A stretch of 64,000 nucleotides of DNA from Nitrospirota bacterium (GCA_016213935.1 JACQZG010000058.1:1-64000), one strand, 5' to 3'. Shown: positions 27,215-35,785, counted from the first letter of the stretch. Program-made: numbers and translations. Notes: a model not told the origin generated them from the letters alone.

Positions 27215-28531
27215 ATGGGAAAAATAATCGTACTCTTCGTTCTGCTCTTCCTTTGTTTTATAGGCGTGCTCGCCTATTTTAACCACGGGACCGTCACTCT
27301 GACGGTATGGAAGGACATCTCTTTCACCGATATTCCCATCATGTCGGTTATCCTCATCTCAACGGCCGCAGGTTTCTTCTCAATGTTCATCGTTGCCGTG
27401 ACAAGGGACGCTAAGCGGTATATCGACAACTGGCACGAGCAGCGCAGGCAGAAGAGGGAACTTAAGTTAGAGGAGAATTACGCGAAAGGACTTAACGCCT
27501 TCCACGCGTTGAGGTTTGACGAGGCGGCTGAGCTGATGTCGCGGGTCATTGACGAGGAGCCGAGGCATGCAAACGCCCTTCTGCGCATGGGAGACGTATG
27601 CTTCGGCAAAGGGGATTTGGCGGCCGCGAAAGATTATTATTCAAAAGCGGAGGCTGTCAGCCCGAGGGACATTGAGGTGCTCCTTTCGCTTGAGAAGGTC
27701 TTTGAAAAGGAGCAGAAGTGGCAGGAGGCGCTCAAATACCTGAACAGGATAATCGAGATAGACGAGGGCAGCCTTATGGCCCTCAGGAAGAAGCGTGACA
27801 TATTCGAAAGGAACAAGAGGTGGGCAGACCTGATCGAGGTTCAGAGCAAGATACTGCGGGCAGACCTTTCCGAAGCTGAGATGGCGGCCGAGGAGAATAC
27901 CCTGATAGGCTACAGGTATGAATTGGCGCAGAAGCAGATAGAGGTAGGCAATACCGACAAGGCGGTAAAGATCCTGAAATCGATTATAAGAACTGACAAG
28001 GAGTTCGGGGCCGCCTACATCGCGCTTGCCGACGCTTACCTTAAGGAGGAGAAGGACGGCGAAGCGAGGGATATACTCGTAAAGGGCTATGAGGTGACAT
28101 CTTCGCCAGTCTTTCTCGTAAAGCTTGAAGACATTCTCCTCTCCATGGGAGAGCCTGACAAGATAATCGATTTCTACATCGGGGCGGTTGAAGAGAAGAA
28201 GTCAGATCCGAAGATACAGTTCTTTTTGGCAAAGCTCTACTCCCGGCTCGTGATGATAGATGACGCCCTCCAGACGCTTAACAATATCGATTCCTCCTCT
28301 TTTGACCCCCCTGACATGCATGTGCTTTTAGGCAATATATATGAAAGGCGGGGGGAATATAAACTTGCCGCCGAGGAGTTCAAGAAGGCGATAAAGGTGG
28401 AAAAGCCTTTTGTGATACCCTTCTGCTGTTCAAGGTGCGGCTACACCACAAAAAAGTGGGCGGGCCGCTGTCCTCAATGCAAAAACTGGAACGGCCTTGT
28501 CTTTAATCTGAATGGTGTCTGCAAGGCGTAA
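27215..28531 (+). CDS. LapA-LapB fusion: DUF1049 membrane domain, TPRs, rubredoxin-like end
   Basis: The 438-residue protein starts with two membrane helices in the LapA/DUF1049 style (AYFNHGTVTLTVW, then SVILISTAAGFFSMFIVAV). About seven TPR-like helical repeats (residues ~90-390) follow, then CCSRCGYTTKKWAGRCPQC, the rubredoxin-type metal site of LapB. In E. coli LapA and LapB are adjacent separate proteins that control LpxC turnover and lipopolysaccharide supply. Here both parts are one chain. The next gene overlaps its end by 20 nt. Confidence 0.85.
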   Translation: MGKIIVLFVLLFLCFIGVLAYFNHGTVTLTVWKDISFTDIPIMSVILISTAAGFFSMFIVAVTRDAKRYIDNWHEQRRQKRELKLEENYAKGLNAFHALRFDEAAELMSRVIDEEPRHANALLRMGDVCFGKGDLAAAKDYYSKAEAVSPRDIEVLLSLEKVFEKEQKWQEALKYLNRIIEIDEGSLMALRKKRDIFERNKRWADLIEVQSKILRADLSEAEMAAEENTLIGYRYELAQKQIEVGNTDKAVKILKSIIRTDKEFGAAYIALADAYLKEEKDGEARDILVKGYEVTSSPVFLVKLEDILLSMGEPDKIIDFYIGAVEEKKSDPKIQFFLAKLYSRLVMIDDALQTLNNIDSSSFDPPDMHVLLGNIYERRGEYKLAAEEFKKAIKVEKPFVIPFCCSRCGYTTKKWAGRCPQCKNWNGLVFNLNGVCKA

Positions 28532-29108
28532 GAAAGACAGGCTTGTCCTCGACACAAGCATCTTCGTAAATCCCGACGTCCGCAACGACTTCGGAAGCTC
28601 GCCCTCCGAGGCGATGAACAATTTTCTCCTTATGGCGGAGCAGATACCCTCTCTCGAGTTTTACATGCCTTCTTCCGTATTCGATGAACTTCTGAATTTT
28701 GTGGACAAGCGGCGGATTCCCGGCGCGCTCCTCGCCGTTCTTCACCGGAAGTCTCCGAGCAAGCATGAGCTTACGACACCGGCATTCTTTCTGTATGAAC
28801 TTATCGAGGACATGAGGCAGAGGATAAACAAAGGCCTCAGGGTTGCCGAAGCCGCTGTCAAAAGCGCGGGCAAGGTTGACGAGCGGGAGATAATACAGGG
28901 CATGAGAAAGAGCTACAGGGAGGCTCTCAGGGAAGGCATCCTCGACAGCAGGGAGGATGTTGACCTTATTCTCCTTGCAAAAGAGCTTGACGCCGTGCTC
29001 GTGACGGTTGACCAGGGCGCGGTGAAATGGGCAGAGAAGCTCGGCATCAGATGGCTCCTTCCGGAGAAGTTCAAAGAATATCTGCAGAGTTTCATAGATA
29101 AAGCCTGA
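28512..29108 (+). CDS. PIN-domain RNA ligase partner protein
   Basis: The 198-residue protein has PIN features: LVLDTSIFVNPDVRNDFG at the N-terminus, then DSREDVDLILLAKELDAVLV and TVDQGAVKWAEKLGIRWL, giving acidic metal ligands for a nuclease. The whole pattern matches the 'RNA ligase partner' family, named because it is often encoded beside a DRB0094-type ATP-dependent RNA ligase. No ligase is in the window. The 20-nt overlap with lapAB implies co-expression. Confidence 0.75.
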   Translation: MVSARRKKDRLVLDTSIFVNPDVRNDFGSSPSEAMNNFLLMAEQIPSLEFYMPSSVFDELLNFVDKRRIPGALLAVLHRKSPSKHELTTPAFFLYELIEDMRQRINKGLRVAEAAVKSAGKVDEREIIQGMRKSYREALREGILDSREDVDLILLAKELDAVLVTVDQGAVKWAEKLGIRWLLPEKFKEYLQSFIDKA

Positions 29109-29147
29109 AAGTAGCCGCCGGCTCTTTAGCCCTCAACTTTTTGAGGT

Positions 29148-29153
29148 TATAAT
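29148..29153 (+). promoter_or_regulatory. TATAAT 6 nt before the universal stress gene ATG
   Basis: A perfect TATAAT places +1 on the A of the ATG at 29160. No Shine-Dalgarno sequence is present. Confidence 0.45.
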
Positions 29154-29159
29154 CTTCTT

Positions 29160-29804
29160 ATGTACAAACGTATCCTCTCCGCCGTCAATGAGTTCCTTAA
29201 TTCGGAAGTTGCGGCAAAGTACGCCATTCATTTAGCCAAAGAATGCGGCGCAAAGCTCTATCTCTGCTTCATCGCGGATAATAGCCTCTCAAAAGAGAGC
29301 TTCAACAGGGCGGAAGAATCCCTTAAAAGGCTCTTCATTCAGGCTGAGAGGCTCGGCATCGAGGCGGAGACCATCACGGAGACCGGGGACCCGCTTAAGC
29401 GTATCCGCGAGATCGTAATAAAAGAGAAGGTGGATATAGTATTTGCCGCCACAAGAAGAAAAGATATCGAGCGCAGGTTTTATGAGGGGACTCTCTCAAG
29501 AAGCCTTATGCTTAAGCTTCCCTGCTCTGTGGCGATTGTCCGGGTGGCGCATATCGGCAAGCTTCACCCGAAAAAGATACTCGTTCCCATGAGGACAGGC
29601 GCCGGAACCATTGACGAGAAGGCATTTTTCGCAGCAAGACTTGCGGGGGCATTCGGTTCAAAGGTTTTTCCCTTCCATTCGCCAAAATCAATTACGGGGG
29701 CAAGCAGGAGAGGCCTGCTTAAAACCGCCATCAAGGGGAGTCCTGTTGAAGATGTTTTAAGAGAAACGCCGTGTGACCTGATCATCTTTAAACCCCGCAC
29801 ATGA
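29160..29804 (+). CDS. Universal stress protein (UspA family)
   Basis: The 214-residue protein has a UspA-like N-terminal domain (KRILSAVNEFLNSEVAAKYA, ETGDPLKRI) followed by a shorter second half (KKILVPMRTGAG) that looks like an incomplete second Usp repeat. The ATP-binding GxxGxxxxS/T motif is not clear; the corresponding place has RRFYEGTLSRSLM. Its stop overlaps the P-type ATPase ATG by 4 nt (ATGA), so the two are co-translated and the Usp may regulate the pump. A leaderless-type promoter precedes it. Confidence 0.85.
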   Translation: MYKRILSAVNEFLNSEVAAKYAIHLAKECGAKLYLCFIADNSLSKESFNRAEESLKRLFIQAERLGIEAETITETGDPLKRIREIVIKEKVDIVFAATRRKDIERRFYEGTLSRSLMLKLPCSVAIVRVAHIGKLHPKKILVPMRTGAGTIDEKAFFAARLAGAFGSKVFPFHSPKSITGASRRGLLKTAIKGSPVEDVLRETPCDLIIFKPRT

Positions 29805-32524
29805 AAATACAGAGCCTCCCTGCCGAAGAAGTCTTGAAGCATCTCGTTGTTCCCGAAGACGGGCTTCATCAAAAAGCGGCTGAAAGGCGCCTTTCCGAAT
29901 TCGGCCCGAATGAGATAAAGGAAGTAAAGAAAAAATCCCTGCTAAAGAAACTGACTGAGCAGTTCACGCATTTTCTTGCGATACTGCTCTGGGTTGGCGC
30001 GTTCTTCTCTTTTTTGTCGGAATACCTCCATCCCGGAGAAGGGATGCTGACGCTTGGATTTGCCATAGTCGGCGTTATTTTCATTAACGCCGGGTTTACC
30101 TTTATACAGGAACACCGCGCTGAAAAGGCGCTTGCCGCGCTGAGAAAGATGCTTCCCGCTTCTGTACGGGTTTTAAGAGGAGGGGAGGAGAGAGAAGTTC
30201 TCTCAGCCGACATTGTGCCCGGAGACATTATCTTTATTTCCGAAGGGGATAGAGTGCCTGCTGATGCGAGGATTATTCAGGCATCAGGCATAATGATGAA
30301 CAACGCGCCTCTCACGGGCGAATCAGAGCCGGTGCCGAGGACATCGGGCAGTTTTGAAGGAGAATTCATTGAGAGCCCGAATATCGCGTTTGCGGGCACG
30401 ACTGTCATCAGTGGTTCGGCAAAGGCGGTCGTTTTTGCCACGGGCATGAGCACTGAATTCGGCAGAATAGCGCATCTCACCGGCGCCGTTGAACCGGGAT
30501 TAAGCCCCCTTCAGAAGGAGATCATAAAAGTAACGAGAATCGTCGCGGCAATAGCAACATTGATGGGCGTTTTCTTCTTTGCGCTTGGCTTTTTCATAGG
30601 GCGGTCTTTCTGGGAGAACTTTATCTTTGCCGTAGGAATAATAGTGGCTAATGTCCCCGAAGGCCTGCTCCCCACCGTCACACTCTCGCTCGCGATGGGC
30701 AGCCAGAGGATGGCAAAGAGGAGGGCGCTGATAAAGACGCTTACGTCTGTTGAGACCCTGGGCTCTGTCTCAGTCATTTGTACTGACAAGACAGGGACGC
30801 TGACGCAGAACAAGATGGAGGTCAAGAGGGTGTGGACGGCATCACCCCCCCGGCACCCCCTTATTAAGGAGGGGAGTGTTGGAAATAGTTCACATGATAT
30901 GCTGATGAAGATATCGCAGCTCTGTAACAACGCAAAATCAGTTGATGGAAAATACACAGGCGACCCGACCGAGATCGCCCTTCTTAAAAAAGCCGTGGAA
31001 ACAACAGGTGAATTAAAGGCGGAACGCATATCCGAAATTCCTTTTGACTCTGAGAGGAAGAGGATGACGACAATAAACAAAGTTATAAGCGCGGGAGCGG
31101 AGGGACTCTCAACTCTTAACTCTCAACTCTTAACTTCTTCGTTTACAGCATTCACCAAAGGCGCTTTTGAGACGGTGCTTCCTCTCTGCAGCAACGTTTT
31201 GATGAACGGGATTGTGGCCCCTTTGGATGACGCTATGCGGAGAGAGATATCTGGCGCCCATGACACAATGACTGGAAAAGGTTTAAGGGTGCTTGCGTTC
31301 GCGTATAAAGAGATAGAAGAAAGTTATAAGTTAAAAGTTAAAAGTGAAAAGTTAGAATTAGAAAGTGATTTGACCTTTGTCGGCCTCATCGGTCTTGAAG
31401 ACCCGCCGAGGCCGGAAGTCCCGGAAGCTATTAAAAAGTGCAGGGAGGCGGGAATCAGGATAATAATGTTCACAGGCGACAACAGCCGCACAGCTGAGGC
31501 GATAGCGCGCGAGATAGGGCTTGTTAAAGAAGCCCCGGTGATTGTTGAGGGGCGTGATTTTATCAGGATGACGGACAGAGAACTGCGCGGGGCCCTCGAC
31601 AATAAAGAGGTCATATTCTCGCGTATGTCGCCAAAACATAAGATGAGGGTCGTCTCTATCCTTAAAGGTGAAGGTGAACGCGTTGCCGTTACGGGCGACG
31701 GGGTAAATGACGCCCCGGCATTGAAGATGGCGGACATTGGCATAGCAATGGGCTTGTCCGGAACCGATGTGGCGAAAGAGGCCGCTGACATGATACTTCT
31801 TGACGATAATTTCGCGACCATTGTTAATGCGATAGAAGAGGGAAGGGCGGTTTACGAGAATATCAGGAAATTCGTGAGCTATATCTTTTCGTCAAATATC
31901 CCTGAGATAATCCCGTATCTTGCCTATGCCATCTTCAGGATACCTCTTCCGCTCACGATAATGCAGATATTGGCTGTTGACCTTGGCACAGATATGCTGC
32001 CTGCTCTCGCTCTCGGCGCTGAAAAACCGTCGCCTGGGGTGATGAAGAGGCCTCCGCGCGGCCCTAAAGAACGGCTTTTGAATTTTCCGACATTAAGCAG
32101 AGCTTACCTGTTTCTCGGGCCGATTGAAGCCGCGGCAGGATTATTCGGATTTTTCTATGTGCTAAATTCAGGCGGTTGGAAGTGGGGCGAGGCGCTCGCA
32201 TCGGACAATACCTTATATATGCAGGCGACAACCGCGTGCCTTACGGCTATTGTCATTTCTCAGGCCGGCAATATCTTCGCGTGCCGCTCGATGAGGGAAT
32301 CTGCCTTCAGCATCGGATTTTTCACGAACAGGCTGATATTCATAGGGATGGCCGTGGAATTAATCCTGCAGTTGTTTATCGTCTATCACCCGTGGGGCAA
32401 CGCGGTATTCGGCACTCACCCCATCGGATTTAGAATATGGTTTATGCTTGCGATCTTCGGCATCTCCCTCTTCGCCGCGGAAGAATTGAGAAAGTATTTT
32501 GTAAGAAGATACAGCGTGGTTTAA
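29801..32524 (+). CDS. P-type cation ATPase resembling Na+/K+-ATPase (P2C)
   Basis: The 907-residue pump has the N-terminal cation-ATPase domain, actuator motif PLTGESEPV, phosphorylation site CTDKTGTLTQNKM and hinge TGDGVNDAPALKMADIGIAM. M4 reads NVPEGLLPTVTLSLA, M5 SSNIPEIIPYL and M6 VDLGTDMLP, matching Na+/K+- and H+/K+-ATPase alpha chains (Glu in M4, Ser/Asn/Glu in M5, two Asp in M6) better than Ca2+ pumps. Ion identity is inferred. Three repeat-derived insertions lie in the nucleotide-binding domain at residues ~350, ~436-445 and ~508-521. The frame is intact. Confidence 0.93.
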   Translation: MKIQSLPAEEVLKHLVVPEDGLHQKAAERRLSEFGPNEIKEVKKKSLLKKLTEQFTHFLAILLWVGAFFSFLSEYLHPGEGMLTLGFAIVGVIFINAGFTFIQEHRAEKALAALRKMLPASVRVLRGGEEREVLSADIVPGDIIFISEGDRVPADARIIQASGIMMNNAPLTGESEPVPRTSGSFEGEFIESPNIAFAGTTVISGSAKAVVFATGMSTEFGRIAHLTGAVEPGLSPLQKEIIKVTRIVAAIATLMGVFFFALGFFIGRSFWENFIFAVGIIVANVPEGLLPTVTLSLAMGSQRMAKRRALIKTLTSVETLGSVSVICTDKTGTLTQNKMEVKRVWTASPPRHPLIKEGSVGNSSHDMLMKISQLCNNAKSVDGKYTGDPTEIALLKKAVETTGELKAERISEIPFDSERKRMTTINKVISAGAEGLSTLNSQLLTSSFTAFTKGAFETVLPLCSNVLMNGIVAPLDDAMRREISGAHDTMTGKGLRVLAFAYKEIEESYKLKVKSEKLELESDLTFVGLIGLEDPPRPEVPEAIKKCREAGIRIIMFTGDNSRTAEAIAREIGLVKEAPVIVEGRDFIRMTDRELRGALDNKEVIFSRMSPKHKMRVVSILKGEGERVAVTGDGVNDAPALKMADIGIAMGLSGTDVAKEAADMILLDDNFATIVNAIEEGRAVYENIRKFVSYIFSSNIPEIIPYLAYAIFRIPLPLTIMQILAVDLGTDMLPALALGAEKPSPGVMKRPPRGPKERLLNFPTLSRAYLFLGPIEAAAGLFGFFYVLNSGGWKWGEALASDNTLYMQATTACLTAIVISQAGNIFACRSMRESAFSIGFFTNRLIFIGMAVELILQLFIVYHPWGNAVFGTHPIGFRIWFMLAIFGISLFAAEELRKYFVRRYSVV
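30856..30874. repeat. Palindromic element inside the P-type ATPase gene
   Basis: CCCCCTTATTAAGGAGGGG forms a 7-9 bp hairpin and encodes HPLIKEG in frame within the nucleotide-binding domain. Similar CCCCTT/AAGGGG sequence lies at ~33191 and a related palindrome at 39051. Confidence 0.6.
31106..31133. repeat. Heptad repeat array inside the P-type ATPase gene
   Basis: Four 7-bp units alternate CTCTCAA and CTCTTAA, followed by CTTCTTC. Translated in frame as TLNSQLLTS. Same period as the intergenic arrays elsewhere in the window. Confidence 0.75.
31322..31363. repeat. Second heptad array inside the P-type ATPase gene
   Basis: Six 7-bp units of the form AGTTAAA (AGTTATA, AGTTAAA twice, AGTGAAA, AGTTAGA, ATTAGAA). 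They encode SYKLKVKSEKLELE. The units are the reverse-complement type of the CTTTTAA arrays. Confidence 0.75.
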
Positions 32525-32529
32525 AAAGA

Positions 32530-32616
32530 TGGTGCCGAAGGGGGGACTTGAACCCCCACGGGATTGCTCCCACTGCGCCCTGAACGCAGCGCGTCTGCCA
32601 GTTCCACCACTTCGGC
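32530..32616 (-). tRNA. tRNA-Leu(CAG)
   Basis: The reverse strand begins GCCGAAGTGGTGGAACTGGC and folds as a class II tRNA with a long variable arm. The anticodon loop TTCAGGG gives CAG. GGTTCAAGTCC forms the T-arm and CCA is encoded at 32530-32532. It lies 5 nt beyond the ATPase stop, on the opposite strand. Confidence 0.95.
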
Positions 32617-32629
32617 TTATAAAGAAAAC

Positions 32630-32731
32630 AGTTAAGAGTTGAGGGTTTAAAGTTGTCGGTAAAAAACCATTATATAAATAAACCAAACTACATTAACTTT
32701 ACACTTTGAACTATTAACTCATAACTTCTTT
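32630..32731. repeat. Two degenerate heptad arrays between tRNA-Leu and a lipoprotein gene
   Basis: 32630-32656 has AGTTAAG/AGTTGAG-type units and 32694-32731 has AACTTTA/AACTATT/AACTCAT-type units, both with 7-bp spacing. The second array runs up to the stop of the minus-strand lipoprotein gene. Nothing else is seen here. Confidence 0.6.
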
Positions 32732-33156
32732 TAATTCATCCCGGGAACCTTGAGGGGGTTTGTGCCTTCAATGCGGATGAGTTTCATGGTATCTATATTG
32801 AAGACCATTGTGCTTACCCCCCTGTCCCTGCGGGTGCTGTTCTCCACCCTCCACGCGCCTTGCCAGTTGAGAAGGACTTTCACCTCAGGATCTGATATCC
32901 TCACGCTGCGCGGCGCAGAGAAGGATAATTCGGCATTCTCGAAATAGAGCCTGGCTGATACCGTCTTGAAGAGATCTTTATCAAGTTTCTGCTCCAATGC
33001 CGTAATGTCCTTGGCGACATACGCCTCCCTGACCGCGTTTACGGCATTCATGGCATTTGTGGCGACAACAGAATCATAAGAGGGCTGAATCTCATCTTTG
33101 CCGCACGCAAATGGGATAAGCGCTGTTATCAGGAGCAGGAAATATATATGTTTCAT
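32731..33156 (-). CDS. Putative lipoprotein, unknown function
   Basis: The 141-residue product starts MKHIYFLLLITALIPFAC; the Cys at residue 18 is a probable lipidation site. A helix (AMNAVNAVREAYVAKDITALE) and a beta-rich C-terminal half with a conserved-looking Trp (LLNWQGAWRV) follow. This could be a SnoaL/NTF2-like fold, but that is not secure. ATG at 33156 is preferred over an upstream in-frame start because GGAG lies just before it. Confidence 0.65.
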   Translation of the reverse strand: MKHIYFLLLITALIPFACGKDEIQPSYDSVVATNAMNAVNAVREAYVAKDITALEQKLDKDLFKTVSARLYFENAELSFSAPRSVRISDPEVKVLLNWQGAWRVENSTRRDRGVSTMVFNIDTMKLIRIEGTNPLKVPGMN

Positions 33157-33183
33157 TTTTCTCCGTATGAAGTTGACTTGCAA

Positions 33184-33357
33184 TCTATACCCCCCTTAAT
33201 CCCTGCCTACCGGACAGGCAGGCCCTACCCTCGATGGAGGGGAACATTCAGAGGCTTTGCTCCGGAATGACAAATGATTAATGCATCGATCTATTCAGGA
33301 TATCGCTGTTGAAGATTTTACATCTTTCAGAGATGCTTTTTCAATTAACGCCGTGAC
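33184..33357. other. Intergenic stretch with palindromic repeat fragments
   Basis: Contains CCCCCCTTAATCCC and later GGAGGGG as inverted partners, and CCTGCCT/AGGCAGG around 33206-33228. This resembles the palindromes at 30856 and 35804. No coding potential is seen; it may be a decayed mobile repeat. Confidence 0.4.
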
Positions 33358-33392
33358 AAAAAAAGAGGGCCCCGGATTAATGCCCGGGGCCC
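33358..33392 (-). terminator. Rho-independent terminator of the multihaem cytochrome gene
   Basis: On the minus strand a 9-bp GC-only stem (CCGGGGCCC pairing with GGGCCCCGG, ~8-nt loop) is followed by TCTTTTTTT. It lies 15 nt beyond the downstream stop at 33407. That supports transcription through the in-frame UGA to the second half. Confidence 0.85.
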
Positions 33393-33406
33393 TTTGGAGA
33401 AACCCC

Positions 33407-34621
33407 CTATTTTACGAAGTCGACTTTTTTGCTTACGGACTTTATAACAGATGAATGGCCGTCTTCATAAAGGTAGCCGAATGTCGCCTCGACTGTTACC
33501 GACTTTGTCCCTTCATTTAGAGGCAGAACATTTGTGTATGATTCGGTTTTAAGCGGCTCAAGGCCGAGGTCTATATGGGTCATTGCCGTGATGTCCCAGT
33601 CGTTAAGGCCGAGGTAGCCCTCCTTGTTTGAAGGCAGGTGAAGGTCATATACGGCATACTCTTCATTATGGGTAAAAACAACTTTGCCTTTGTCGTCTTT
33701 AACGGTCACATCCAGTGCCGTCTTGGGCATGTATATTCACCCATGCGGCATGCCGTGCCCGGATGTATTTGTCAGCTGTATGTTATAAACAATGGCCGGC
33801 ACGATCTTGTTCTCAAGATGGTGTACGACATTGGAAGGGGTTACATCGAGCTTTATATCAATGGCATTCTTGGTGAAATCAACATCATATATGCCCGGAA
33901 ACTTGTGGCTCTCCGCGTCGTTACCCTGCATGTGGCACTGCTGGCAGGTCTTGTCTCCGCCGTGAGTGAGGTACTTTTCTTTATAGCTTGAATAAATGGT
34001 TGGGCAGACAGATGAAGGCAGGTCTCCGCATCCATGGTGGCATGTCGCGCAGAACTCGGATTTTTTCAGAAAATCTGTTTTTACGGTCTCATATCCGAAC
34101 TCTTCCTTATGCGGCGGTTCATCCGTTGAGATTCCCGGGGCATAAATCGTTTTCGCGGCAGGGTTTCCGTCAGGAGATCCTTTCTGGTTGTGACAGCCGA
34201 GGCAGTTTATGTTGAGCTTTGAGAGCTCCTTTATGGCATATGCTTTCTTGGTGGTGTCTATGTCATCAACAGCTGTCACAATAAGTTCGGCCACCTGGTT
34301 AACAAGCGCGTCTGATGCATTCTGTATCATTGGGGCATGGCAGGGAAGGCATATATCTTTTAAATCCCTTCTTTTCCCCTGTGACTTGTCAAGGCCGCTC
34401 AGTATGAACGTCCTGAATGTCCTGAGCACACGGGGGTCAACGATAGATTTGCCGTGCCATGACTCATGCGCGTTTTTGTAGATATCTTCGTGGCAGTCGG
34501 CGCACTTGGATGAATCATACGGCGCCACCAGCTCATCTATCGTATTGGCTTGTTCGGCGGATGCGTAAAGCGGGATTGAGATGACGGCCGCGAAGAGGAT
34601 GAGGAGAAAAACCTTTTTCAT
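33407..34621 (-). CDS. Pentahaem c-type cytochrome with in-frame UGA (candidate selenoprotein)
   Basis: The first part (294 codons) has a signal peptide (ILFAAVISIPLYASA) and five CXXCH haem sites: CADCH, CLPCH, CLGCH, CATCH and CQQCH. It ends ...SGHGMPHG, then TGA at 33737-33739. The same frame continues for 109 sense codons (IYMPKTALDVTVKD onward), a beta-sandwich-like domain, to the real stop. A terminator follows only the second stop. Readthrough as selenocysteine is the favoured reading; a nonsense mutation is the alternative. ATG 34621 has GGAGG upstream. Similar to cytochrome c-554-like periplasmic electron carriers. Confidence 0.75.
33708..33739 (-). promoter_or_regulatory. UGA codon and possible SECIS-like hairpin in the cytochrome mRNA
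   Basis: After UGA, 11 nt precede a 6-nt loop (CAAGAC) closed by GCC/GGC, with ACAU/AUGU below and a 5-nt bulge on the 3' side. The fold is modest and the loop lacks G in its first two positions, so it is only suggestive. Confidence 0.3.
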
Positions 34622-34876
34622 TTTTGAACCTCCTTTTATGGATTTATTGAAGTTGACCGGTTTATTCAGCAAGATAACTGGAATCATTTCAAAAACTTTG
34701 CGATAAACAGAACCAATTATAAATTAACAGGCGGATTTTATGTCAAGGCATTATTAATAATAGCGTAATTAGGAATCTTTATTATTTTAATGATAAAGCG
34801 CGTTTGAATATTTTACCGCTTGCCTGTAATATAATACAAAAACTGATAATACAGCCATAAAACGGGTGAAAATAAA
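34622..34876. promoter_or_regulatory. AT-rich divergent promoter region between cytochrome gene and hisG
   Basis: A TATAAT at 34830-34835 probably serves hisG; TTGAAT at 34804 is a possible but over-spaced (20 nt) -35. The cytochrome's GGAGG lies next to its ATG. No hairpin or riboswitch pattern was recognised in the rest. Confidence 0.4.
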
Positions 34877-35752
34877 ATGAAAAAGGTGCTTAAACTCGGG
34901 CTTCCCAAGGGGAGCCTTCAGGAATCCACGTTCAAGCTTTTCAAAAAGGCCGGCTACAGCATATCCATTGATTCGCGTTCTTATTATCCGTCGTTTGACG
35001 ATGTTGAGATAGAGGCGCTTCTTATCAGGGCGCAGGAGATGGCCAGGTATGTTGATGACGGCGTTCTTGACGCGGGCCTCACGGGGAAAGACTGGGTGCT
35101 TGAACAGGACGCTGATGTGGTCGAAGTCGCGGAGCTCAATTATGCCAAAGGAGGGCTGAGGCCTGTCAAATGGGTGATTGCCGTGCCTAATGATTCGACG
35201 ATAAAGAAGGTCAGCGACCTGCAGGGCAAGCGCGTTGCCACGGAGCTTGTGGGTTTTACTTCAAAATACCTGAAGTCAAAGGGCATAAAGGCTCAGATAG
35301 ATTTCTCATGGGGCGCCACCGAGGTGAAGCCGCCTTATCTTTGCGACGCGATTGTCGAACTCACCGAGACAGGGACATCTCTCAAGGCGAATAACCTGAG
35401 GATAATCGACACCATACTCCAGTCCAGCACAAGGTTCATCGCCAATAAAAGCGCATGGAAGGATAAGTGGAAGAAACAGAAGATGGAGAATATCGTGCTT
35501 CTTCTCAAGGGCGCGCTCGCGGCGGAGGAGAAGGTCGGCCTCAAGATGAATGTCCCGGACAAGTCTCTCAAAAAGGTGATGAGCCTTCTTCCTTCAATGC
35601 ACTCCCCAACGGTTTCAATGCTTTCGGATGAGGGGTGGCGCGCTCTCGAGGTGATGATAGAGGAGAAGACGGTCAGAGACCTTATTCCCAAGCTCAAGTC
35701 AGCAGGCGCGGAAGGAATAATCGAATACCCGCTTAACAAGGTTATACCTTAA
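34877..35752 (+). CDS. hisG: ATP phosphoribosyltransferase, long form
   Basis: HisG joins ATP and PRPP in the first step of histidine synthesis. The 291-residue length and C-terminal domain ([20 protein letters not shown], then [14 protein letters not shown]) show the long, hexameric type that carries its own histidine-feedback domain and needs no HisZ. Start of family: [13 protein letters not shown]. The PRPP loop region is [14 protein letters not shown]. hisC and hisB follow after a repeat and a cytochrome gene. Confidence 0.96.
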   Translation: MKKVLKLGLPKGSLQESTFKLFKKAGYSISIDSRSYYPSFDDVEIEALLIRAQEMARYVDDGVLDAGLTGKDWVLEQDADVVEVAELNYAKGGLRPVKWVIAVPNDSTIKKVSDLQGKRVATELVGFTSKYLKSKGIKAQIDFSWGATEVKPPYLCDAIVELTETGTSLKANNLRIIDTILQSSTRFIANKSAWKDKWKKQKMENIVLLLKGALAAEEKVGLKMNVPDKSLKKVMSLLPSMHSPTVSMLSDEGWRALEVMIEEKTVRDLIPKLKSAGAEGIIEYPLNKVIP

Positions 35753-35785
35753 CAGGCGGCTGAAAAAGCCGGGAAATACACAAGT

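Noticed and set aside
33407..33730. Independent 107-aa gene downstream of the multihaem cytochrome
   Set aside because: It has no ribosome site, is in the same frame 6 nt after the UGA and shares the terminator, so it is taken as the cytochrome C-terminal part.
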